Below are positions 16,166-25,348 of a DNA stretch of 64,000 bases, piece by piece. How positions within the stretch are numbered: the stretch's first letter is position 1; every line of letters begins with the position of its first letter. The notes below the pieces were generated by a model, which had not been told where the DNA came from, searched no databases, and was given only the letters and a program-made list of their open reading frames with translations. The stretch is from Planctomycetota bacterium (lineage in GTDB: Bacteria; Planctomycetota; JAPUJT01): contig JAPUJT010000023.1 in assembly GCA_027296055.1 (NCBI GenBank), positions 1 to 64,000 of the forward strand. The letters run 5' to 3'. A program made the position numbers and the translations under genes.

Positions 16166-18196
16166 TCAGTCCGACGATCGGATGGCGGAGAGTACGCCGC
16201 GGATCCGCGAAGTCTCTTCGCGGGAGAGGACCCGTCCGCCGAATCGGACTCGATAGTAGGCATCGGTGATCCCCACCACGCCTTCGACACGGACTCGCCC
16301 GGCAAACTCCATCGGTGTCTCCCCTTTGTTCCGCTCGAATCCTCTTCGCGAGAGTGCACGCACCAGCTCCCGGTAGAAGGACACCCGGGGCGAAGTCGCC
16401 CGCCACCCGGGCTTGCCGCCGAGGGCGCGGCGCCGTATCAGGGGGGCGACCACCAGAGCCGCCGCCAGGATCCACCAGACGGGTGAGAGGTTCTTGATCG
16501 ATGAGAGAACCACCACGAACGAATCTTTCACTCGATCCAGCCTATCGGAAATCCACCGGAGTGCGCTCGCCTGATCCTCGAAGTTGTACGTGATCACACG
16601 GGTCACCCACTGATACCTCAAATAATCGACGAAGTTTCCCAGGGACTGGAAGGCAAAGGCGAGATTGGGGACTCCCCCGCTCGGGGAGGGATCCATCGGT
16701 ATCCAGCCTACTTTCGAGCCGAACTCGACCTCCGCCCATGAATGGGCGTGCCTCTGGCGTACCAGGTAGAAGTTCCCCAGAGGGTTCCAGTCCCCATCCC
16801 GGAAACCGTTGACCACTCGGCTGGGGATCTCAATGGCTCTCAGGAGGAGCACCATGGCGGAGGCGAAGTACTGGCAGTGCCCTTGCTTGTTGTAGAAGAG
16901 GAAGCTCTCCACCGGCTCCTTCGCATCGGGATGCTTGGCTGGCCGGTCCAGTGTGTATCCGAATCTCCCCTCCTCCTGAAGGTAGCGCTCGATCGCCCGG
17001 GCTTTCTCGTAAGGACTCTCGGCCTCTGCGTCCCTTACGATCTTCGCCGCCAGCTTGCGGTAGCGTGGGATGTCGATCGCCTTCGAGTCGAGAGAGAGCC
17101 AGCTGGTCTTATTGATCTCATCCTCCCTCACCCCCGCGGCGAGGTGAATGTCGGGGAGGCGAGAGGTCACCTCGTAGGCGATCGTGTGGCCGCGGGATTT
17201 CTTCGTCGTGATCGCCCGAGCCCCGTCCAGGCGCAGCTCCCGAGGAGGTGGCGTGAGGAAGCGGATCCGGCTCGGGTTCAGACAGGCGAAGATCACCTTC
17301 GGCTCGATCGGGTTGAGGGCAATCGTCTGGGTCACCCGGGTCCCCCCCTGGCGCCCAGGAGAATCGGCCTGGTAGTCCAGCAAGAACTCCCGGGTGCCTC
17401 GTCGTTGAGCGATCCATGGCATGGCGGATCGCAAGGGCTTCCACTGACTCCCGTCGTAGCTGTCGAAGACCTTTCCCCTCCAGAGCTTCGCCACCGTGAG
17501 CGGCTCGGTGACGACCTGCATCACGACCTCGGGGTTGTCGAGGATCTGACCGATGTCGTCCAGGCGCACGCTGTCCCCGAAACCGATCATCGAGGTGGCC
17601 CGCCCACGGGTCGTACCGAACGCCCCGGCGCCAACCCGAGGGACGGCGAGGAAGATCGCCCCCCCGGCCGCCAGGACCATCAAGGCGGGCGCCGCGAGAC
17701 GGAGGATCACACCGAGGGGCACGACGCGACCCGGAGGTTGAAACCCCTGATCCTGGATCTGGTAGAGGGAGAGCACCAGCACGGCGAAGACGAGGTAGGC
17801 TACGAAAGGGAGGATGAAGGAGCCGCTCACCATGATCGCGGCGGCCACGACGATTTCCATGAAGCCGAGCAGGACGATCCGCCAGACGCCGCCCAGCCTC
17901 CAACCCTGGTAGATCCGGATGGCCTGCATCCCGACCACGACGTGGCCGAGGGTGAGCAGTGAGTCCCAGGAGTTGAGTATCGTGTAGTCGATCAGGGCGA
18001 ACACCAATATGCCCGACGCCGCCAGGTTCAAGCCAGATCGGGAGAGGAGCGGTCGCCAGCCACGCATCGCTTGATGGAGGCAGACGATTCCCAGGACCAG
18101 GACGGGGAAGGGGCTCGCCTCCGCGAAGGAGAGGGTCCCCGCGCCCGAAAGGACGAGGAGGATCAGGCAGCCTTCAAGGGCGCGCCGGTCCGACAC
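16166..18196 (-). CDS. Membrane transglutaminase-like protein (TgpA type)
   Basis: About 676 residues from a GTG at 18196 (VSDRRALEG) placed right behind AGGAGGGCGGAA; the ORF's upstream extension lies inside the DUF58 gene. Several N-terminal membrane helices span residues 8-190, followed by a periplasmic transglutaminase core: Cys in KQGHCQYFASAMVLLLRA (about residue 440), His in RQRHAHSWAEVEFG and Asp in IPMDPSPSG. One more membrane helix follows near 585, then a short tail. This matches the DUF3488/TgpA layout. Its start overlaps the DUF58 gene by 23 bases, as in many MoxR-DUF58-transglutaminase operons. The biochemical substrate of this family is not firmly known. Confidence 0.9.
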   Translation of the reverse strand: MSDRRALEGCLILLVLSGAGTLSFAEASPFPVLVLGIVCLHQAMRGWRPLLSRSGLNLAASGILVFALIDYTILNSWDSLLTLGHVVVGMQAIRIYQGWRLGGVWRIVLLGFMEIVVAAAIMVSGSFILPFVAYLVFAVLVLSLYQIQDQGFQPPGRVVPLGVILRLAAPALMVLAAGGAIFLAVPRVGAGAFGTTRGRATSMIGFGDSVRLDDIGQILDNPEVVMQVVTEPLTVAKLWRGKVFDSYDGSQWKPLRSAMPWIAQRRGTREFLLDYQADSPGRQGGTRVTQTIALNPIEPKVIFACLNPSRIRFLTPPPRELRLDGARAITTKKSRGHTIAYEVTSRLPDIHLAAGVREDEINKTSWLSLDSKAIDIPRYRKLAAKIVRDAEAESPYEKARAIERYLQEEGRFGYTLDRPAKHPDAKEPVESFLFYNKQGHCQYFASAMVLLLRAIEIPSRVVNGFRDGDWNPLGNFYLVRQRHAHSWAEVEFGSKVGWIPMDPSPSGGVPNLAFAFQSLGNFVDYLRYQWVTRVITYNFEDQASALRWISDRLDRVKDSFVVVLSSIKNLSPVWWILAAALVVAPLIRRRALGGKPGWRATSPRVSFYRELVRALSRRGFERNKGETPMEFAGRVRVEGVVGITDAYYRVRFGGRVLSREETSRIRGVLSAIRSSD

Positions 18197-19331
18197 TTCC
18201 GCCCTCCTTTCCCAGGAGACCCCGATCCTCCCCGCGCGCCAGGTCGACGGTGTCCCATCGGCCCCCGGCCCCGGAGGGGATGCCCCCCAGAGAGAGGAAC
18301 CAGACTTCATCCATCTCCGTCACCTGAAGTCGGGCCTGCCGGAGGACGGCGGCGCGCCGATTCTCTTTCGGGGGCTCCAGGCAAGCGAGGCACTCGAGGA
18401 GACGGTAGAGGTGGGCCCGCCCGCGCTCGACCGGGAAATCTGCCAGATCCGGAACGTGGGTGATGAGAGTGAAGGCCCGGCCTCGACGGTAGGCGTCGTG
18501 CAGGATCGACGCGGCGAGGACGACGCCTCTCTCGAGATCCTGCCGGAGTGTGTCGGGGCTGCCCTCCGGGACCGCGGAATCGAGGATCACGATCACTCGA
18601 TCCCGCTTTCGCTGGCGTAGATCCTTGACCATCAGATTCCCCGTCCTCGCCGAAGACTTCCAATGGATGCGCCTCGGGTTGTCTCCCTCCCGGTACTCGC
18701 GAACCCCGTGGAACTCCTCCTCATCGGATGGGACCCAGGATTGCCTCTGCAGGATCTTCCCGCCCGTGGGCGCCAGATTGCGCTCCCGCAGGAAAGGCCT
18801 CACTTCGGGGAGGACGATCACCTCCGTCTTCACCGCAAGCACGCGCCTGCGCTTGAGGAGGCCGAACGGGAACAGCGTGGTGACCTCCAGCCCGTCGAAC
18901 TCGCGCCGCCCGCGGCTCGGGAAAGATGTCCGGTAGGTAATCCGGTGGCTGCCACGCGGGGCGATCCGGGGCGCCCAGCCTCCCACGTCCGAGTCACCAC
19001 CCACCTCTCTCGCCCGGACCGCGCAGGCGCCGAAGGTCCTCTTGCGGTTCTCGAGGATGATCTCCACCGACATTCTTTCCTTGGCGAAGACGCTGGATGG
19101 ATGGCGCCTCGCCGCCCGAAGCCCGGAGAGGGTGACGATCCCGATCCCCCAGCCGACGATAAAGAGGCCAAGCAGCGTGGCGGAGAGCAGGTAAATCAGA
19201 TTCGTTCCGGAATTGATCGCCGCCGCGCCGAGGAGGACGGCCAGAGCGAGGACCGTGACTCCCTCGCGGCTGAAGTGCGTCCTCGAACGAGACCGTGATC
19301 GCGAGGGTCGGCGAGGCGTGGCGTTGCCCAT
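18174..19331 (-). CDS. DUF58 domain protein
   Basis: About 385 residues, started at MGNATPRRP (19331), one base after the moxR stop. Two N-terminal membrane helices span about 28-70. The DUF58 signature EYREGDNPRRIHWKSSAR sits near residue 215, followed by a von Willebrand A-like segment (RVIVILDSAVPEG). DUF58 proteins are usually encoded next to MoxR ATPases and are thought to be their substrates or adaptors in envelope complexes. It carries no catalytic motif. Confidence 0.9.
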   Translation of the reverse strand: MGNATPRRPSRSRSRSRTHFSREGVTVLALAVLLGAAAINSGTNLIYLLSATLLGLFIVGWGIGIVTLSGLRAARRHPSSVFAKERMSVEIILENRKRTFGACAVRAREVGGDSDVGGWAPRIAPRGSHRITYRTSFPSRGRREFDGLEVTTLFPFGLLKRRRVLAVKTEVIVLPEVRPFLRERNLAPTGGKILQRQSWVPSDEEEFHGVREYREGDNPRRIHWKSSARTGNLMVKDLRQRKRDRVIVILDSAVPEGSPDTLRQDLERGVVLAASILHDAYRRGRAFTLITHVPDLADFPVERGRAHLYRLLECLACLEPPKENRRAAVLRQARLQVTEMDEVWFLSLGGIPSGAGGRWDTVDLARGEDRGLLGKEGGSVGPARP

Positions 19332-19332
19332 T

Positions 19333-20265
19333 TCAGACCGGTACGGGGACCTCGGCGAGGATCTCACGGAGAACCTGCTCGGCCTCGCCCGATGCCCCCC
19401 CGTAACCCGACTTCGGGATCACGCGGTGAGCCAGGACGGGGACGACGAGGGCCTTGACGTCATCCGGGGTCACGAAATCGTGGCCGGCCAGGTAAGCGCG
19501 GGCCTGCGCCGCTCGGCGGAGGGAGAGCGTCCCGCGCGGGCTCACTCCGATCTCGAGAAGTGGAGTGGAGCGGGAGGTGGCGGCGATCTGAAGGACGTAT
19601 CGGGTGATCGCCGGATCCACCTTCACTGCCTTCACCCTCTCCTGCAGGCGCGCCACGTCGTCGGTCGACAGGACCGGGGAGAGATCCTCCAGGGGATGGT
19701 GGAAGGTCTGGCTCCGGAGAACGGTCTCCTCGTCATCGATGCTCGGGTAGCCGATGTGGATCCGCATCAGGAACCGATCGAGCTGCGACTCGGGGAGGGC
19801 GTACGTCCCCTCGAACTCGTACGGGTTCTGCGTCGCCACGACCATGAAGGGCGTCGGGAGCGGGTGGGTCTTCCCGTCGATCGACACCTGGCTGTCGTTC
19901 ATCGCCTCGAGGAGGGCCGACTGCGTGCGGGGGGTCGACCGGTTGATCTCATCCGCCAGAACGATATGGGCGAAGATGGGTCCTGGCTTGAAGCTGAATT
20001 CGGACTTCTCGGACGAGTAGATCGAGACCCCGAGGATATCGGAGGGGAGCAGGTCGGGCGTGAACTGTATCCGCCTAAAGTCGCAGGAGATGGAACGGGC
20101 GAGGGCGCGAGCCAGGGTCGTCTTGCCCACCCCGGGGACGTCCTCGATCAGGATATGCCCCCCGGCGAGGAGGGCGACGAGGACATGCTGGACCGCATCT
20201 GTCTTCCCGAAGAAGACTTTTTCGATGTTCTCCTGGATCCGATGGACGCCGTCGAAGCTTTGCAT
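19333..20265 (-). CDS. MoxR-family AAA+ ATPase
   Basis: A 310-residue AAA+ protein. Walker A is EDVPGVGKTTLARALA near residue 40-55, Walker B is VLADEINRSTPRTQSALLEAM near 100-120, and the C-terminal lid has the LRRAAQARAYLAGHDFVTPDD segment typical of MoxR. MoxR ATPases act as chaperones for envelope or metalloprotein complexes together with DUF58 and VWA partners. It is first in an operon of three genes. Confidence 0.93.
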   Translation of the reverse strand: MQSFDGVHRIQENIEKVFFGKTDAVQHVLVALLAGGHILIEDVPGVGKTTLARALARSISCDFRRIQFTPDLLPSDILGVSIYSSEKSEFSFKPGPIFAHIVLADEINRSTPRTQSALLEAMNDSQVSIDGKTHPLPTPFMVVATQNPYEFEGTYALPESQLDRFLMRIHIGYPSIDDEETVLRSQTFHHPLEDLSPVLSTDDVARLQERVKAVKVDPAITRYVLQIAATSRSTPLLEIGVSPRGTLSLRRAAQARAYLAGHDFVTPDDVKALVVPVLAHRVIPKSGYGGASGEAEQVLREILAEVPVPV

Positions 20266-20299
20266 AAGGTTTTACCCAGGGGATCCCACCGCCCTTTTG

Positions 20300-20329
20300 A
20301 GTATACACGCAGGTCGCAGGCTTTTCCAA
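20300..20329 (-). promoter_or_regulatory. Promoter of the moxR operon
   Basis: Minus-strand TTGGAA and TATACT are separated by 18 bases, 35 bases upstream of the MoxR start codon. Confidence 0.55.
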
Positions 20330-20356
20330 CCGGCCCAGGCGGTAGAATGGCCGACG

Positions 20357-21445
20357 ATGAGGTTCAATCCGTTCCAGTACATGAAATGGGCCAAGGAGCA
20401 GGCGGGGAAGGAGTGGGACTGCTCCCTTGCGGCGAGCGGCATGCCTGCCTTGAGCATGGAGGATCTCGGCCTGCGGCCGGAGGACATCCGGATCGACCGC
20501 CCGGGGCTCTACGGGGACCCCGAGCTGAGAGGGATCCTGGCCCGCCGATACGGCGTCCCCGAAAGCCGGGTGATCATCGCGGCGGGAACGAGCCTCGCCA
20601 ACTTCCTCGTCCTGGGGGCCCTCCTCGAGCCGGCGGACGAGGCGATCGTCGAGACGCCCACCTACGAGTCCCTCCCACGCATCGTCGAGATGCTCGGGGC
20701 AAAGGTCGTCCCTCTCGCCCGGACGTTCGACGAGGAGTTTCGCGTGATTCCCGCGAGGCTGCGGGAGGCGGTCACGCCGAGGACGCGTGCGATCATCCTC
20801 ACCTCTCTACACAATCCATCGGGCGTCGGAGTGCCGGAAGAAACTCTCCGGGAGATAGGCGAGATTGCCGACCGGTCCGGGGCCCTCGTAATCGTGGATG
20901 AGGTGTATATCGAATACCTTCCGGAGGGCGCGTTCCCCCGGGCCGCCACTCTGGGGGATCCGTTCGTGAGCACATCATCGCTCACGAAGGCGTACGGACT
21001 TGGCGGCCTGCGAGTCGGATGGGCGGTCGGGCCAGAGCCGCTGATCCGGAAGGCCCACGAGCTGCACGATCTGCTGGATGTGGAATGCTCCGCCCCGAGC
21101 CAGTCGATCGCCGTCCGCTTCTTCGATGGGGCAGACGCCATCCTGTCCAGGACGATCGAACATCTGAAACGGAATTACGGGATCCTCTCGCGGTGGGCAG
21201 AGGACCGGGGGGACATCGATCTCGTCCCTCCGGACGGGGGAGCGTCGGCCTTCCCCCGACTTCCGCCGGGGGTCTCCAGCCTCGATCTGTCGCGGCGGCT
21301 CATGGATGAGTTCGGGACGGTCGTGGTCCCCGGCGATTTCTTCGAGGCGCCTGGATTCCTCCGGATCAGTTTCGGGGGTGAGACGGGAGATCTCGAGGAA
21401 GGGCTCCGCCGACTGGGGCGGGCGATCGATGTCTCCAGGGATTAA
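20357..21445 (+). CDS. PLP-dependent class I/II aminotransferase
   Basis: About 362 residues from MRFNPFQYMKW; the ORF's longer N-terminus runs back through the divergent moxR promoter and is not credible. Fold-type I features are present: AAGTSLANFLVLGALL, VIVDEVYIEYLP with the cofactor-binding Asp, and SSLTKAYGLGGLRVGW with the Schiff-base Lys near residue 211. The C-terminal LRISFGGE segment carries the substrate carboxylate-binding Arg. Specificity is not clear from sequence. It ends in a 4-base overlap with the convergent pseudopilin-like gene. Confidence 0.87.
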   Translation: MRFNPFQYMKWAKEQAGKEWDCSLAASGMPALSMEDLGLRPEDIRIDRPGLYGDPELRGILARRYGVPESRVIIAAGTSLANFLVLGALLEPADEAIVETPTYESLPRIVEMLGAKVVPLARTFDEEFRVIPARLREAVTPRTRAIILTSLHNPSGVGVPEETLREIGEIADRSGALVIVDEVYIEYLPEGAFPRAATLGDPFVSTSSLTKAYGLGGLRVGWAVGPEPLIRKAHELHDLLDVECSAPSQSIAVRFFDGADAILSRTIEHLKRNYGILSRWAEDRGDIDLVPPDGGASAFPRLPPGVSSLDLSRRLMDEFGTVVVPGDFFEAPGFLRISFGGETGDLEEGLRRLGRAIDVSRD

Positions 21446-22647
21446 TTCGAGCTCTCCACCCAGGAGATGACCTCCAGGTAGCCGTCCTGCGTGATCCGGA
21501 CCTCCTGGGCCAGATCCGTGACCTCGATCCTCTCGAAGTAGATCTGGCCGTTGCCGCCCAGGTTCACGTCCTGCTCGCAGATCAGCCCTCCCCGGATCAC
21601 TCCGTCGGCGTCGAAACTGATCGGATCGGTGGAGAAGATGTAGCCCTCGATGTTCACGATCGACGACGGCGAGAAGCTGAGCGTCCCCCCGCCCGTCTTC
21701 AGGAAGGCGAGGTTGGGCGCCCCGGTCACGGGGTCCTGGGCCGGCGTGTGGGTGAGGGTTCCCTCGACGGAGATGTTGTGGTTTCCCACCTGCACGATGC
21801 ATCCCTGATCGATGGTGACGCCCCCCTTTAACCTGACGGACCCCTCGACGTAGATCACCCCGCGCAGGGTCTCCTCCTCGAATATCACGTCGCCGGCGAA
21901 ATAGGCCCCGCCCGGGTACTGGGGATTCAAGAGGTTGTCGATCGCCTTCGTCTTGAGGGGGGTCACGCTGAAGCTCGGGAAGGTCATAGGATGGACGCCG
22001 TACTCTACGGGGCCGGGAATGATGTTGGGGAGGGCCGTCTGGGGCGTCGACGTCACCAGCTCGACGGCGCCGTAGATGAACGTGCTCCCCTGGCCATAGA
22101 GCGATGAGGCGGCCGTCGCGGGGTCCATATTGCCGGCGTAGAGCTTGTTGTCAGGGTTGAACGAGTCCCCGATCCTGGCCCCTCCGTTCATCGAGATCCG
22201 TCCCCAGGAGGCCACGGCGTAGTCGATCACGAAATTCCCCATGAGCTGGAGGATGGCCGTCACCTCGGCCTCCATCTCTCCCACGATGGGGTCCGCGTGA
22301 GTCCCCTGCGCGGAGATGCGCACGCGCGCTCCCAGCTCGTCGTAGACTTCGTCCCCGGCTACCGTGTAGGAATAAGTCCCGTCGGCGAAGTCGACGTCAG
22401 TGACCGTCCCACGGAAGGTGGAATCATCGAGGAAGACTCGCGCCGCCTTCTGGAGCCCTGCGCGAGCGACGTAGCGGGCCTTGATACGGCGATTCACCCT
22501 CTGCGCGTTTTCCATCTCGATGAGGGCGCGGTCCCCGTAGGCGGCGACGCCAAGCAGGATGAGGGGCACGGTGACCATGACAGCAGCGAGAGCTCCCCCT
22601 CGCGCATCGTGCCCCCACCCCCCTCTAGGTGAAAAGGCAAGCCGCAT
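21442..22647 (-). CDS. Prepilin-like surface protein (paralogue 1)
   Basis: About 401 residues from MRLAFSPRGGWG; an upstream ATG at 22690 sits in the promoter -10 and is excluded. An N-terminal hydrophobic helix (ALAAVMVTVPLILLGVAAYG) is followed by GDRALIEMENAQRVNRRIKARY, as in PilX/GspK-like minor pilins. The rest is rich in short beta strands with VIYVEGSVRLKGGVTIDQGC, suggesting a beta-helix or polymer-forming fold. It shares the design of the two following paralogues, although its sequence is more diverged. It probably belongs to a type IV pilus or type II secretion-like system; direct evidence is limited to the N-terminus. Confidence 0.72.
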   Translation of the reverse strand: MRLAFSPRGGWGHDARGGALAAVMVTVPLILLGVAAYGDRALIEMENAQRVNRRIKARYVARAGLQKAARVFLDDSTFRGTVTDVDFADGTYSYTVAGDEVYDELGARVRISAQGTHADPIVGEMEAEVTAILQLMGNFVIDYAVASWGRISMNGGARIGDSFNPDNKLYAGNMDPATAASSLYGQGSTFIYGAVELVTSTPQTALPNIIPGPVEYGVHPMTFPSFSVTPLKTKAIDNLLNPQYPGGAYFAGDVIFEEETLRGVIYVEGSVRLKGGVTIDQGCIVQVGNHNISVEGTLTHTPAQDPVTGAPNLAFLKTGGGTLSFSPSSIVNIEGYIFSTDPISFDADGVIRGGLICEQDVNLGGNGQIYFERIEVTDLAQEVRITQDGYLEVISWVESSN

Positions 22648-22685
22648 GGCGGTATCGTTTAAAATGTGGAGGTCCGCTGAAGGTT

Positions 22686-22704
22686 CCATCACTATAAGTG
22701 ATGG
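22686..22704. repeat. Inverted repeat over the -10 of paralogue 1
   Basis: Perfect 8-bp arms CCATCACT and AGTGATGG separated by ATA. The centre coincides with the TATAGT -10 box of the leftward promoter, which is a typical repressor site position. Confidence 0.65.
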
Positions 22705-22719
22705 GGGGGGGATTGTCAA
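22691..22719 (-). promoter_or_regulatory. Promoter with nine-base C run in the spacer
   Basis: Leftward TTGACA and TATAGT are separated by exactly 17 bases, of which nine in a row are C (G run at 22703-22711 on the plus strand). Loss or gain of a base would move the spacing off 17. The start of transcription would lie about 37 bases before the ATG at 22647. Confidence 0.65.
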
Positions 22720-22773
22720 TCGTGGATCCGCCCACCGGGCGTGGGATTTCGGGGGACGCGGGCGATGGGGAAC

Positions 22774-24003
22774 TCAGCCGTCGAGATCGTTCGCGGAGAC
22801 GACCGCGGGAAGGTCGTCCTCCCGCCAGGCGGATAGGCGCATACCTCCGGGTATCCGCACCTCATCGGCGATCTCGGATGAGTTGAGCTGATGGAAGTAG
22901 ATCGTGCAGGTCCCTCCCAGCGCGATGTCGCCATGCGAGATGAGCCCGCCCCTCACCTCGCCGTTCGCATTGAACACCAGGTTGCCGGTCGCGAAGATGA
23001 ATCCCTCGATGTCCGCGATCCGGTTCGCCCAAAATTTCAACAGGCCCCCTCCCGCCTTGATGATCGCCACGTTCCGGGCACCGGTGACGGGGTTCATGTC
23101 GGGGGTGAGTGTGACGTCCGCCTTCACCTCGAAGGAGCCGCTCCCGAGGTGGATGATGCAGCCGGCATCCACGATCACCGTGCCGTTGAGAAGGAGGTCT
23201 CCTCCCTCGACGAAGACGACCCCCCGGAGGGTCTCGTCGCTGAAGGTCGTGTCGCCGACGAAGTAGGCGCCGGTGGGATACTGCGGATTGCTCGTGTTGT
23301 TCTGGGCCTTCGTTCGCAGGGAATTGATGTCGTACGTGGGGTACGCTACGGGGTCTACGCCGTACTCGACCGTCCCCGGGGTGACGATCGGGAGGGAAAC
23401 TTGGGACTGGGCAGTTGCGAGCCGAGCGCTTCCGTGAATGGTGGCGCTCCCCGTCCCGTAGAGGGCATAGGCCGCCGTGCTCGGATCTCTGTTGCCGCAG
23501 TAGACGACGTTGTCATTGTCGGTGACGCTCCCGATGACCGCCCCGCCGACGATGCTGACGGAACCCTTCGCCCCGGCGGGGAAATCGAGCACGGACTGCC
23601 CGCCGGTCTCCAGGATCGCGACAATCCGCTTGCGGACGTCCCCTCGGACGGGATCGTTGATCGTTCCCACTGCGACGACCCGGTATCCTGCGCCCAGCTC
23701 GTCGTAGGTCTCGCTGCCGGTGATCTTGTACGTGTAATCCCCCTTCCCGAGCGTGGTGTTGGTCCGGACCCCGCGGAAGGTGGGATCGTTGATGAGCTGC
23801 AGAGCGGCCTTCTGGATCGCGCCCTCGGCGATGTAGGTGGCGCGGACCTGCTTGTTCAGGAGGATGGCAGCTTGCATCTGCGTCATGCCCCTCTCGGAGT
23901 AGGCGGCGAGGCCGACCATGAAAACGGGAAGGAGCATGAGGACGCCCATGAGGACGGCGCCACAACGTTTTCTGAGGGAATGCCTGAGGGTCTGAATAAT
24001 CAC
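22774..24003 (-). CDS. Prepilin-like surface protein (paralogue 2)
   Basis: About 409 residues from GTG at 24003 (VIIQTLRHSLRKR), with GAGAGG upstream at a position conserved in paralogue 3; the ORF's earlier start is unlikely. The hydrophobic N-terminal helix GAVLMGVLMLLPVFMVGLAAY is followed by MTQMQAAILLNKQVRATYIAEGA, prepilin/PilX-like. The large C-terminal part has repeated strand motifs such as GGDLLLNGTVIVDAG, compatible with a beta-helix. It is a close tandem duplicate of the next gene, promoter included. Probably exported and surface-associated; function unknown. Confidence 0.75.
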   Translation of the reverse strand: MIIQTLRHSLRKRCGAVLMGVLMLLPVFMVGLAAYSERGMTQMQAAILLNKQVRATYIAEGAIQKAALQLINDPTFRGVRTNTTLGKGDYTYKITGSETYDELGAGYRVVAVGTINDPVRGDVRKRIVAILETGGQSVLDFPAGAKGSVSIVGGAVIGSVTDNDNVVYCGNRDPSTAAYALYGTGSATIHGSARLATAQSQVSLPIVTPGTVEYGVDPVAYPTYDINSLRTKAQNNTSNPQYPTGAYFVGDTTFSDETLRGVVFVEGGDLLLNGTVIVDAGCIIHLGSGSFEVKADVTLTPDMNPVTGARNVAIIKAGGGLLKFWANRIADIEGFIFATGNLVFNANGEVRGGLISHGDIALGGTCTIYFHQLNSSEIADEVRIPGGMRLSAWREDDLPAVVSANDLDG

Positions 24004-24058
24004 GGGCTGGATGCCTCTCCGGCTCAGCCCACCGCCCCTGGACACGAGGTCCAAGGAA

Positions 24059-24087
24059 ATTCTAGTTCACGCACGTGAATCAGTCAA
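24059..24087 (-). promoter_or_regulatory. Palindrome-bearing promoter of paralogue 2
   Basis: Leftward TTGACT and TAGAAT are separated by 17 bases. The spacer contains the perfect palindrome TTCACG-CA-CGTGAA (24066-24079). A protein bound there would block RNA polymerase. Confidence 0.7.
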
Positions 24088-24119
24088 GTGGATTTCGGCA
24101 GGATCTGCCTCTCTGGGCA

Positions 24120-25348
24120 TCAGCCTTCGAGATCGTTCGCGGCGACGGCCGGGGGAAGGTCTTCCTCCCGCCAGCTGATCACTTCAAGCCCCGCCGGGAT
24201 GCGCACCTCATCGGCGATATCGCTGCCGCTGATATGAGTGAAGTAGACCGTGCAGCTCCCTCCCATCTGGATGTTCCCGTGCGAGACGAGCCCGCCTCTC
24301 ACCTCACCGTTCGCATTGAACTCCAAGTTGCTGGTCGAGAAGATGAACCCAGTGATGTTCGAGATCCGGTCCGCCCAGAATTTCAACAGGCCCCCTCCCG
24401 CCTTGATCATCGCCACGTTCCGGGCACCGGTGACGGGGTCCATGTCGGGGGTGAGTGTGAGGTTCGCCTTCACCTCGCAACTTTCGCTCGCCACGTGGAC
24501 GATACAGCCGCCGTCCACTATCACGTCGCCGGTGAGAAGCAGGCTTCCTCCCTCGACGAAGACGACCCCCCGGAGCGTCTCGTCCTGGAAGGTCGTGTTC
24601 CCGGTGAAGTAGGCCCCTGTGGGATACTGCGGGTTGCTCGTATTGTTCTGGGCCTTCGTCCGGAGGGAAGCGAGGTCGTACGTGGGGTACAAGATGCGCT
24701 CCACGCCGTATGTGATTGTCCCCGGAGTGATGGTCGGGGGCAAGACCTGGGGCTCGGACGTTACGAGCAGGGCGCTCCCGTGAATGACGGAGGACCCCCC
24801 CCGGAGAGCGTATAGGCCGCCGTGCTCGGATCGGTGTTGCCGCAGTAGACCACGTTGTCATTGTCGATGCTGTCCCCGATGACCGAACCGCCCTGGAGCT
24901 TGACGGTACCCTGCGCCCCGGCGGGGAAGTCGAGCACGGACCCCGAGACGGGCCTCAGGATCGCGATGATCCGCTTCCGGACGTCCCCCCGGACGGGATC
25001 GTTGAACGTTCCCACGGCGACGACCCGCAAACTTGCGCCCAGCGCCGCGTAGGTCCCGTCTCCCGTGACCTTGTATGTGTAATCCCCCTTCCCGAGCGTG
25101 GTGTTGGTCCGGACCCCGCGAATGGAGGGGTCGATGGCGAGCTGCTGAATAGCCTTCTGGATCGCGCCCTCGGCGAGGTAGGTGGCGCGGACCTGGTTGT
25201 TCAGGAGGACGGCGGCCTGCATCTGCGTCATGCCCCTCTGGGTGTAGGCAGCGACGCCGACCATGGAAAAGGGAAGGAGCACGAGAACGCCCATGAGGAC
25301 GGTGCCGCGACGTTTTTTGAGGGGATGTCTGAGGGTCTGAAAAGTCAC
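24120..25348 (-). pseudogene. Prepilin-like paralogue 3, frameshifted at a G run
   Basis: The N-terminal part (24761-25348, from GTG, MTFQTLRHPLKKRRG) and the C-terminal part (24120-24743) align end to end with paralogue 2 but lie in different frames. The break falls on eight C on the plus strand (24795-24802, eight G in the coding strand). With nine G the frame reads on as SGGGSSVIHGSALLVTS, matching paralogue 2's YGTGSATIHGSARLAT position by position. The cause may be a real off-state or decayed gene, or a homopolymer sequencing error. The intact product would be a prepilin-like protein of about 409 residues. Confidence 0.75.

Noticed and set aside
16742-17962. 406-residue plus-strand ORF
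   Set aside because: Antisense to the transglutaminase gene; its His/Asp/Gly/Pro-rich translation has no domain.
22690-22719. ATG at 22690 as the start of pilin-like paralogue 1
   Set aside because: It lies at the -10 box of the only good promoter, upstream of the predicted transcript.
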